Source of the DNA: an uncultured Clostridia bacterium
GTDB taxonomy: Bacteria > Bacillota > Clostridia > Christensenellales > Borkfalkiaceae
DNA: 7,066 bases
NCBI GenBank assembly: GCA_947629225.1
Contig: CANRCY010000076.1
Span: forward strand, 1 to 7,066
Direction: 5' to 3'
Below the pieces are notes generated by a model. That model searched no databases and was not told where the DNA came from. It saw only the letters and a program-made list of their open reading frames with translations. The position numbers were made by a program, and so were the translations under genes. This document shows positions 1 through 5,706 of this stretch, in pieces. Every line of letters begins with the position of its first letter. Within the stretch, counting starts at the first letter, position 1.

Positions 1-1157
1 ACCTTCCCGGGGTATCTCCTTGCGAGGTCGGCGAAATAATTTTCGTACACCGAGTCCCCCGTCCCGAGCAAAACGAACTGCATATCCTGACGGAGCGCCT
101 GTTCGATGACTTCGCGCACGAGGTCGAGCCCCTTGTGGGAGACCAGACGGGAGATCATCGCCACCACGGGCGTATCGGGTTTTACGGGGAGATTGAGCAT
201 GCGCTGCAACTCCTCTTTGCACACCGCCTTGGGCGAAAGGTCCTCCGCGGAATAATTGGCGAACAGCGCCTTATCCGTCGCGGGATCGTAATAGTCGGGG
301 TCGATCCCGTTGAGGATCCCGCACAATTTTCCTTCGTTGCGGCGGACGATCGCGTCCAGCCCGTGCGCATAGTAGGGATCCTTGATCTCGTCCGCATAGG
401 TGGGAGAAACGGTGGAGAACCGCTCGCAGCACTCGATCGCGCCCTTCATCAGGTTGATACAACGGTCGTATTCGACCAAATTGCGGTAGCGGTACGAAAT
501 GCCGAAGAGGTCTTCGAGAATGTCGAGGGAATATTTGCCCTGATACTCGATGTTGTGGATGGTGAAAATCGCGCGGATGAACTGATACTCGGGACGATAA
601 CAATAGATCGTTTTGAGGTACAGCGCCGCGAGGGCTGCCTGCCAATCGTGGCAATGCAGTACGTCGGGATAGAAGCCGATAAAGCCGAGGATCTCCATCA
701 CGCTGCGGCAGAAGAAGGCGAAACGCTCGCCGTCGTCATAGTAGCCGTAGCACCCGGGACGCTTGAAATAATATTCGTTGTCGACGAAATAGAAGGTGAC
801 GTTGTCCTTCACATATTCGAAGATCCCGCAATATTGGTTCCGCCACGAGAGCGGCACAAAGATGTTGCCGATAAAGCGGAACTCCTTGCGGTACTCCTTG
901 CGCACGTCCTGATAGAGCGGCAGGATCACGCGCACGTCGTAGCGTTCGTGTCTTGCGAGCGCCTTGGAGAGAGAGCCCACCACCTCGGCAAGCCCGCCCG
1001 TTGCGATGAAAGGCGCGGCTTCCGAGGCGACGAAGAGGATCTTTCTCTTTGCCTCCACCGCGATCTCCGCCGCGGGAGCGGCTTGGGTCTTGAGCTCTGC
1101 CGCGGGAGTTTCCACCGTCTCTACCGCCTTTTTCGTAGTCTTCTTGCTTGTTGCCAT
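1..1157 (-). CDS. glgA: Glycogen synthase (ADP-glucose type, GT5), 3' end cut off by the window
   Basis: Transfers glucose from ADP-glucose to the non-reducing end of an alpha-1,4-glucan in the cytoplasm. The frame is open for 385 codons from the ATG to the window edge, so the C-terminal part of the second Rossmann domain is missing. Seen in the translation: ILFVASEAAPF (40-50), a T-G-G-L loop (53-56), H-C-H-D-W (168-172), TIHNIEYQG (from about 199), GILNGID, S-R-L-V-S-H-K-G with R337 and K342, and LLGTGD near the edge. R337 and K342 correspond to E. coli R300 and K305, a constant offset of 37. Two oddities: about 37 extra residues rich in Lys, Ala, Pro and Glu precede the usual start of the fold, and the Lys expected before T-G-G-L is Ala52. 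The ATG is chosen for its strong upstream SD; a GTG at codon 34 (1058-1056) is an alternative giving a normal-length N-terminus. Last visible gene of the operon, 61 nt after glgD. The family assignment is very secure. Confidence 0.96.
   Translation of the reverse strand, partial: MATSKKTTKKAVETVETPAAELKTQAAPAAEIAVEAKRKILFVASEAAPFIATGGLAEVVGSLSKALARHERYDVRVILPLYQDVRKEYRKEFRFIGNIFVPLSWRNQYCGIFEYVKDNVTFYFVDNEYYFKRPGCYGYYDDGERFAFFCRSVMEILGFIGFYPDVLHCHDWQAALAALYLKTIYCYRPEYQFIRAIFTIHNIEYQGKYSLDILEDLFGISYRYRNLVEYDRCINLMKGAIECCERFSTVSPTYADEIKDPYYAHGLDAIVRRNEGKLCGILNGIDPDYYDPATDKALFANYSAEDLSPKAVCKEELQRMLNLPVKPDTPVVAMISRLVSHKGLDLVREVIEQALRQDMQFVLLGTGDSVYENYFADLARRYPGK
1065..1108 (-). repeat. Short direct repeat inside the GlgA N-terminal leader
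   Basis: Two 14-nt copies (1065-1078 and 1095-1108, plus-strand CTCYGCCGCGGGAG) match at 13 of 14 positions and are exactly 30 nt apart, in frame. They encode Pro-Ala-Ala-Glu-Leu and Pro-Ala-Ala-Glu-Ile at residues 18-22 and 28-32. The repeat lies entirely in the extra low-complexity leader before the GT5 fold, which suggests that the leader grew by local duplication. That origin is inferred; the repeat itself is directly visible. Confidence 0.7.
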
Positions 1158-1164
1158 ATTCCTG

Positions 1165-1171
1165 CCCCCCT
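1165..1171 (-). promoter_or_regulatory. Ribosome binding site for glgA that supports the ATG at 1157
   Basis: The minus strand reads AGGGGGG, 7 nt before the ATG at 1157, followed by a second AGG closer to the start. This supports the long GlgA form with the N-terminal leader. The rest of the 61-nt glgD-glgA gap is A-rich on the coding strand and shows no convincing promoter or terminator. Confidence 0.65.
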
Positions 1172-1218
1172 GTTTTATTTTTTTGGTTTTGCCGCCTGCG
1201 GACCTGTTCAGCCCGCCG

Positions 1219-2334
1219 TTACAGCATTCTCCCCTTCCCGACGAAGTAAGGAAGTTCTTCGCAACCAGCGAGATGTCTGCGGTCGCGGATGACGACGTTC
1301 TTATCGGTGATGACGCATTCGAGAGACGCGCCGTCCTCGATCACCGTATCCTGCATGATGACGGAATTTTTGACGACGCTCCCCTTCCCGACCTTTACGC
1401 CGCGGAAGAGAATGGAGTTTTCCACCGTGCCCTCGATGATACAGCCGTCGGAGACGAGGGAATTTTTGACCACCGCGCCGTCGTAATACTTCGAAGGAGC
1501 CGAATCGCGCACCTTCGTGTAAATGTCGCGCGCGCCGAAGAGTTCCTCCCGCACCTCGCGGCGGAGCTGTTCCATGCTGTGCTTGTAGTATTTCTGGATG
1601 GAAGAGATCCCCGCATAATAGCCCTTGAATTTATAGCCGAAAATGCGGAGCGAATCGACGTTTTTGGCGAGAATATCTCTGCCGAAGCTCGAAAATCCCC
1701 TCTGTACGGCGTTTTGGATGGTGTCGATGAGGTATTCCCGCCTCATCACCATCACGTTGACATAGAGGTTGAACTTGCCCTTTCCGTTGACGTCGGGGTT
1801 GATCTTCAGCCCCTTGATACGGTCGTCTTCCCCGGGTTCGAGGGTGATATAGTAGGAAGATTCGACGCTCTCCTCTTCATGGTAGACCATGGTGATATCC
1901 GCACGGTTGCGTTCGTGGAAGCGGACGATGTCCGAGATGTCCATGCGGGCAACGCCGTCGCAGTCGGAGATCACGACGTAATCTTCCTTCCTGTGGTTGA
2001 GGAAGCCCGTAATGCTCATGAGCGCTTCGAGGCGGGTGGTATAGGGCTTATCCGTCTCGTTGGAGTAGGGCGGAAGCAGAATGATCCCGCCATCCTTTCT
2101 TGCAAGGTCCCAATCCTTGCCGCTCCCGAGGTGGTCGATGAGGGACTGATAGTTGTTCTTCGTGACGATGCCCACCGTCGTAATGCCCGAGTTCACCATG
2201 TTGGAGAGCGCGAAGTCGATGAGACGGTATCTTCCCACAAAGGGAATGGATGCCATCGTTCTGTGCTTGGAAAGCTCGGGAATGTTTTCGTCGTGAATAT
2301 TGGAAAAGATGACGCCTACCGTAGAATGTGCCAT
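1219..2334 (-). CDS. glgD: GlgD, regulatory (non-catalytic) subunit of ADP-glucose pyrophosphorylase
   Basis: A 371-aa paralogue of GlgC, expected to form a hetero-oligomer with it and raise or tune its activity in the cytoplasm. The nucleotidyltransferase fold is recognisable from the GRYRLIDFALSN stretch (34-45), equivalent to YRIIDFPLSN of GlgC, and from the C-terminal left-handed beta-helix with hexapeptide-like repeats (about 286-350; EGTVENS at 301-307). The catalytic signatures are absent: no G-G-x-G-x-R loop at the N-terminus (GVIFSNIHDENIPEL instead), TTRLEALMS where GlgC has G-T-A-N-A, and ISDCDGVARMD (122-132) in place of S-G-D-H. This pattern is what is known for Firmicutes GlgD. 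An open frame continues 54 codons upstream inside glgC, but the ATG at 2334 gives the family's normal N-terminus (MAHSTVGVIFSN) and has a well-placed SD. It begins only 4 nt after the glgC stop, so translation is probably coupled. Confidence 0.95.
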   Translation of the reverse strand: MAHSTVGVIFSNIHDENIPELSKHRTMASIPFVGRYRLIDFALSNMVNSGITTVGIVTKNNYQSLIDHLGSGKDWDLARKDGGIILLPPYSNETDKPYTTRLEALMSITGFLNHRKEDYVVISDCDGVARMDISDIVRFHERNRADITMVYHEEESVESSYYITLEPGEDDRIKGLKINPDVNGKGKFNLYVNVMVMRREYLIDTIQNAVQRGFSSFGRDILAKNVDSLRIFGYKFKGYYAGISSIQKYYKHSMEQLRREVREELFGARDIYTKVRDSAPSKYYDGAVVKNSLVSDGCIIEGTVENSILFRGVKVGKGSVVKNSVIMQDTVIEDGASLECVITDKNVVIRDRRHLAGCEELPYFVGKGRML

Positions 2335-2338
2335 TTGC

Positions 2339-3535
2339 TTATTCCCCCTTGTAATCCTTGTCGAGAATTTTGCCTGCCTCGACCTTCGCCCCCGCGCCGA
2401 TCGTGATGTTCCTGCCGAGCACGGAAATGCCCGCCGCGCGGCTCTTGTCTTCGCCGACGCAAGCCCCCTCTTCGACGACGACGTTCTCGTCGACAATGGA
2501 ATAGGTGACGGAGGCGTTCTTCCTGATGACCGTGCCCGCCATGATGACGCTGTCCTTGACGACCGCCCCCTCTTCGACGACGACGTTGCTCGAAAGAACG
2601 GAGTGTTCCACCGTCCCCTCGATCTCGCAGCCGAGCGCGATCATGGAATTCTCCACCTTTGCCTTGTCGCCGATATATTCGGGCGGGGCGAGCGGGTTGC
2701 GCGAATGGATTTTCCAATCGGGGTCGCCGACGTCGAACGCGGGCTCTTCGCCGAGCAGGTCCATGTTCGATTCCCAAAGGGAAGAGATGGTCCCGACGTC
2801 CTTCCAATACCCCTTAAAGCGGTAAGAGAACATCTTCTCGCCCGCATTCAGCATGGCGGGAAGCACGTCTTTGCCGAAGTCTTTGCTCGATTGGGGATTC
2901 TGTTCGTCCTCTTCGAGGTATTTGTAAAGTTTTTCCGCCGTGAAGATATAGATCCCCATGGAAGCGAGGTTGCTCTTGGGTTCCTTGGGCTTTTCCTCGA
3001 ACTGATAAATGGAACCGTCCGCATTCGTATTGAGGATCCCGAAGCGGGAAGCCTCCTTCATCGGCACTTCGATCGCGGCGATCGTGCAATCTGCGCCCGT
3101 GCGGATATGCGCACGGAGCATCTCGGCGTAATTCATCTTATAAATATGGTCGCCAGAGAGAATGAGCACATAGTCGGGATTGTACTTCTTCATGAAGCTG
3201 CGGTTCTGGTAGATGGCGTTTGCCGTGCCCTCGTACCACGAAGATTTCTTCTTCGCCTGATAGGGCGACAGGATATGCACGCCGCCGAAACTGCGGTCGA
3301 GATCCCAAGGCTGCCCGTTCCCGATATACTCGTTGAGTTCGAGCGGCTCGTACTGCGTCAGCACGCCGACGGTGTCGATGCCCGAATTGATGCAGTTGCT
3401 GAGCGGGAAGTCGATGATGCGGTACTTCGCGCCGAAGGCGACCGCGGGTTTTGCGATGTCGTTTGTCAGTGCGTAGAGCCTCGAGCCCTGTCCGCCCGCA
3501 AGCAACATTGCAACGCATTCCTTTCTTCTTTGCAT
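2339..3535 (-). CDS. glgC: Glucose-1-phosphate adenylyltransferase (ADP-glucose pyrophosphorylase), catalytic subunit
   Basis: Makes ADP-glucose and pyrophosphate from ATP and glucose-1-phosphate, the committed step of bacterial glycogen synthesis. The 398-aa product has the full catalytic set: MLLAGGQGSRL (10-20) for the nucleotide phosphates, K29-P30 followed by YRIIDFPLSNCINSG (38-52), GTANAIYQN (103-111), S-G-D-H-I-Y (127-132) with the metal-binding Asp129, RFGIL (164-168), and F-E-E-K-P (179-183) for the sugar phosphate. The C-terminus is a left-handed beta-helix with repeats such as EGTVEHSVLSSNVVV (307-321), closely resembling the same region of GlgD. Length is normal for the family. 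The ATG at 3535 places the GGQGSRL motif at the usual distance from the N-terminus. Second gene of the operon, 47 nt after glgB. Allosteric control by glycolytic intermediates is usual in the family but cannot be read from the sequence. Confidence 0.97.
   Translation of the reverse strand: MQRRKECVAMLLAGGQGSRLYALTNDIAKPAVAFGAKYRIIDFPLSNCINSGIDTVGVLTQYEPLELNEYIGNGQPWDLDRSFGGVHILSPYQAKKKSSWYEGTANAIYQNRSFMKKYNPDYVLILSGDHIYKMNYAEMLRAHIRTGADCTIAAIEVPMKEASRFGILNTNADGSIYQFEEKPKEPKSNLASMGIYIFTAEKLYKYLEEDEQNPQSSKDFGKDVLPAMLNAGEKMFSYRFKGYWKDVGTISSLWESNMDLLGEEPAFDVGDPDWKIHSRNPLAPPEYIGDKAKVENSMIALGCEIEGTVEHSVLSSNVVVEEGAVVKDSVIMAGTVIRKNASVTYSIVDENVVVEEGACVGEDKSRAAGISVLGRNITIGAGAKVEAGKILDKDYKGE
2344..2350 (-). 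promoter_or_regulatory. Ribosome binding site for glgD, inside the end of glgC
   Basis: The minus strand reads AAGGGGG, 9 nt before the glgD ATG, and overlaps the last Lys-Gly-Glu codons of glgC. It fixes the glgD start at 2334 rather than at the upstream in-frame ATG at 2496, and implies that ribosomes finishing glgC can restart directly on glgD. Confidence 0.7.
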
Positions 3536-3546
3536 GATTTATTTTT

Positions 3547-3552
3547 CTCCCC
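3547..3552 (-). promoter_or_regulatory. Ribosome binding site for glgC
   Basis: GGGGAG on the minus strand lies 11 nt before the glgC ATG, in the 47-nt glgB-glgC gap. The rest of that gap is AT-rich and shows no hairpin terminator, in keeping with co-transcription. Confidence 0.55.
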
Positions 3553-3582
3553 TTTTGAATTCTGATTTTCAGTATGCGGAAG

Positions 3583-5493
3583 TCACTGTCCGTCTTCCAT
3601 GCGTTCGAGGTAGAGGCAAGTGAGCCTCGGCATCGGGATGCGCAGGGAATACTGCTTTCCGTGGCTGGGCTTTTTCACTGCCGTGAACACCCGCTTTTTG
3701 CCGAGATGCCCGAATCCGCCGTACTTCTCGTCGTCCGAGTTGAAGAGCACGCGGTACTTCCCCTTTTTGTTGACGCCGAGAAGATAGTCGTCTGCGTCCG
3801 TTCCCGAAAAACTGACCAGCGCGACGATCTCTCTCCCCTGCCTGTCGCGGCGGATAAAGGAGACGACGTTGCGGTCTGCGTCGTCGGGCGCGAGCCACTC
3901 GAACCCGTCCCACCCGTCCTCGATCTCGAAGAAGGGCGGCATGTTCTTGTAGAAATTGTTGAGTTCTTTCACAAAGAGCGCGAGCTTGCCGTGAAGTTCG
4001 TACTTGTCTTTCAAAAAGAACTCCAAGCCCTCGTGATAGTCCCACTCCTTGAACTGCCCGAACTCATAGCCCATAAAGTTGAGCTTTTTGCCGGGGTGCG
4101 CCGTCTGGTAGCCGAGGAAGGAGCGCACGCCCGCAAACTTTTCTTCGTACGTCCCCGGCATTTTATTGATGAGGGAGCACTTCCCGTACACGACCTCGTC
4201 GTGCGAGACGGGCAATACATAGTTCTCCGAAAAGGCGTACATCATGGAGAAGGTGAGCTTGTTGTGGTTGTTCATGCGGAAGAAGGGATTGAGGGTGAGG
4301 TAGGAGAGCATATCGTTCATCCAACCCATATTCCATTTATAATTGAATCCCAATCCGCCGACGGAGGCGGGCTTTGTGACGAGCCCCCACGCCGTGGACT
4401 CTTCCGCGATCATCAAAACGTGCGGGAAGCGGTGGAAAACCGCCTCGTTGAGTTTTCTGAGGAAGGCGATCGCTTCGAGATTCTTGTTTTCGCCGTAAAT
4501 ATTCGGCACCCATTCTCCGGGGCGCTTGTCATAGTCGAGATAGAGCATCGAGGCGACGGCGTCCACGCGGATCCCGTCGATGTGGAACTTCTCGAAGAAG
4601 AAGCACGCGCTCGAGATCAGGAAGGAGAGCACCTCGTTCCTGCCGTAGTCGAAGCGGCGGGTCCCCCAGCTCTTGTGCTCCATTCTGTCCCATTGGCTGC
4701 TCTCATAGAGGGGCTGTCCGTCGAATTCATAGAGCCCGTGCGCGTCCTTGGGGAAATGCGCGGGGACCCAATCGAGGATCACGCCGATGCCCGCGCGGTG
4801 AAACGCGTCAACGAGGCGCATAAAGTCCTTGGGGGTGCCGAGGCGGGAAGTGACCGCAAAATAGCCCGTCACCTGATACCCCCAGCTTCCGTCAAAGGGA
4901 TACTCCGTTACGGGCATGAATTCGACATGGGTGTAGCCCATTTCCTTCACATAAGAGACGAGCTCGCGCGAAAGATCGAGATAGGAATAATAGTTGCCGT
5001 CGGGATATTTCTTCCACGAGAGCAGGTTGACTTCGTAAATATTCATGGGAGAGGAGAAGCTGTTCCGCGCATACAGCGCATGAAGGTAATCCCCGTCTCC
5101 CCATTTATAGCCTTCGAGATCGTACGCCTTGCTCGCATTGGCGGGGGGCGTCTCCGTATGGAAACCGACGGGGTCGGCTTTCATGAGCTTTCTGCCGTCC
5201 TGCGCGACGATACAATATTTGTAAACGTCGTATTCGCGGACGCCCGCAATGAACCGTTCGAAGCTCTCCCCGTCCACCATGCGTTCCATTACGTCGGCTT
5301 CTTCGTCCCAGCCGTTGAAATCCCCCACGACGGAAACGCGCTTTGCGTGGGGAGCCCATACGCGGAAAAGATACCCTTTTTTGCCCTCTCTCGTTTCGGG
5401 GCGGGCGCCGAAGAGTTCGTAGATTCTGTCATTTTTCCCATGATGAAAAAGATAGAGCGGAAAGTCGGTCTCTTTCAGAATTTTCTCCGCCAT
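3583..5493 (-). CDS. glgB: 1,4-alpha-glucan branching enzyme (GH13)
   Basis: Cuts an alpha-1,4 glucan and re-attaches the piece through an alpha-1,6 bond, creating glycogen branch points in the cytoplasm. The 636-aa product is of normal length. An N-terminal CBM48-like beta-sandwich is seen around residues 40-110 (YLFRVWAPHAKRVSVVGDFN at 41-60). The GH13 barrel follows, with all four conserved regions: DWVPAHFPKD (241-250), GIRVDAV with the nucleophile Asp311, MIAEEST with the acid/base Glu364, and PVSHDEV with His431-Asp432. A C-terminal all-beta domain runs from about residue 540 to the end. MAEKILKETDFPLYLFHHG is a typical N-terminus and the ATG follows a very strong SD. It is the promoter-proximal gene of the operon. 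All catalytic residues are present, so it should be active. The opposite strand carries a long spurious open frame over the whole gene, a by-product of GC-biased codon use. Confidence 0.97.
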   Translation of the reverse strand: MAEKILKETDFPLYLFHHGKNDRIYELFGARPETREGKKGYLFRVWAPHAKRVSVVGDFNGWDEEADVMERMVDGESFERFIAGVREYDVYKYCIVAQDGRKLMKADPVGFHTETPPANASKAYDLEGYKWGDGDYLHALYARNSFSSPMNIYEVNLLSWKKYPDGNYYSYLDLSRELVSYVKEMGYTHVEFMPVTEYPFDGSWGYQVTGYFAVTSRLGTPKDFMRLVDAFHRAGIGVILDWVPAHFPKDAHGLYEFDGQPLYESSQWDRMEHKSWGTRRFDYGRNEVLSFLISSACFFFEKFHIDGIRVDAVASMLYLDYDKRPGEWVPNIYGENKNLEAIAFLRKLNEAVFHRFPHVLMIAEESTAWGLVTKPASVGGLGFNYKWNMGWMNDMLSYLTLNPFFRMNNHNKLTFSMMYAFSENYVLPVSHDEVVYGKCSLINKMPGTYEEKFAGVRSFLGYQTAHPGKKLNFMGYEFGQFKEWDYHEGLEFFLKDKYELHGKLALFVKELNNFYKNMPPFFEIEDGWDGFEWLAPDDADRNVVSFIRRDRQGREIVALVSFSGTDADDYLLGVNKKGKYRVLFNSDDEKYGGFGHLGKKRVFTAVKKPSHGKQYSLRIPMPRLTCLYLERMEDGQ

Positions 5494-5499
5494 TGCATG

Positions 5500-5507
5500 C
5501 CTCCCCC
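5500..5507 (-). promoter_or_regulatory. Ribosome binding site for glgB
   Basis: GGGGGAGG on the minus strand, 6 nt before the ATG at 5493. Strong match to the anti-SD. An ATG at 5498-5496 overlaps the spacer but is out of frame. Confidence 0.75.
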
Positions 5508-5535
5508 TTCTCTTCGGTATTTTTCTCGCTCTCTT

Positions 5536-5564
5536 ATTATACTATATATTTTGGCAGGTTTCAA
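5536..5564 (-). promoter_or_regulatory. Sigma-A-type promoter of the glgBCDA operon
   Basis: On the minus strand, TTGAAA (5564-5559), a 17-nt spacer and TATAAT (5541-5536). The -10 is a perfect consensus and the -35 matches at four of six positions. Transcription would begin near 5529, leaving a leader of about 35 nt that carries the glgB SD. A second TTGAAA (5576-5571) lies 12 nt further upstream in the same orientation. No leader long enough for a riboswitch is present. Confidence 0.8.
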
Positions 5565-5589
5565 TACCCATTTCAAACTTTTTTATTGC

Positions 5590-5607
5590 TTTTCGAAAAT
5601 TTTTTCG
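5590..5607. repeat. TTTTCG/CGAAAA inverted-repeat cluster between divergent promoters (possible operator)
   Basis: TTTTCGAAAA (5590-5599) is a perfect 10-bp palindrome. Its CGAAAA half is repeated as TTTTCG at 5602-5607, giving a second inverted repeat with 6-bp arms and a 2-nt centre. The cluster starts 26 nt upstream of the glgB -35 element and ends 44 nt upstream of the DUF815 -35 element, so neither promoter transcribes it. An operator, an A/T-tract UP element or simple AT-rich sequence are all possible; function is inferred from position only. Confidence 0.35.
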
Positions 5608-5651
5608 GCGGAAACGCCCCCGCATTTTCCGATAAATTTGGAGAAAGAGAG

Positions 5652-5680
5652 TTGCAATCCTGCCGAAAGCGCGGTATAAT
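5652..5680 (+). promoter_or_regulatory. Sigma-A-type promoter of the DUF815 gene
   Basis: TTGCAA (5652-5657), a 17-nt spacer and TATAAT (5675-5680). The -10 is perfect and the -35 matches at four of six positions. Initiation would fall near 5687, leaving only about 20 nt of leader before the ATG, just enough for the SD. The gene is therefore transcribed independently of, and divergently from, the glycogen operon. Confidence 0.8.
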
Positions 5681-5690
5681 GGAGAAAAAG

Positions 5691-5697
5691 GGAGGAG
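5691..5697 (+). promoter_or_regulatory. Ribosome binding site for the DUF815 gene
   Basis: GGAGGAG, 9 nt upstream of the ATG at 5707. It matches the anti-SD well and fixes the start. Confidence 0.7.
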
Positions 5698-5706
5698 CGC
5701 ATTTTT

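Noticed and set aside
2335..2496. A longer GlgD starting at the in-frame ATG at 2496
   Set aside because: The extra 54 residues overlap the end of glgC, are rich in Arg and Ser with no similarity to GlgD, and the ATG at 2334 has a good SD and the family's usual N-terminus.
3215..3229. G-T-A-N-A instead of the G-T-A-D-A motif in GlgC
   Set aside because: All other catalytic residues are present, and I recall Asn at this position in Firmicutes GlgC proteins, so I treat it as a lineage variant.
5508..5535. Possible riboswitch or attenuator in the glgB leader
   Set aside because: The predicted leader is only about 35 nt, mostly SD, and contains no stable stem.
5607..5618. GGCG-GAAA-CGCC mini-hairpin with a GNRA-type loop
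   Set aside because: Only 4 bp of stem, and it lies upstream of both divergent promoters, so it is not expected in either transcript.
3574..5679. A 701-codon open frame on the plus strand covering the whole of glgB, with similar long plus-strand frames opposite glgA, glgC and glgD
   Set aside because: The minus strand encodes clear GH13, GT5 and nucleotidyltransferase motifs. The plus-strand translations show no family motifs, are rich in Val, Arg, Glu and His as expected from reversing GC-biased codons, and have no SD.
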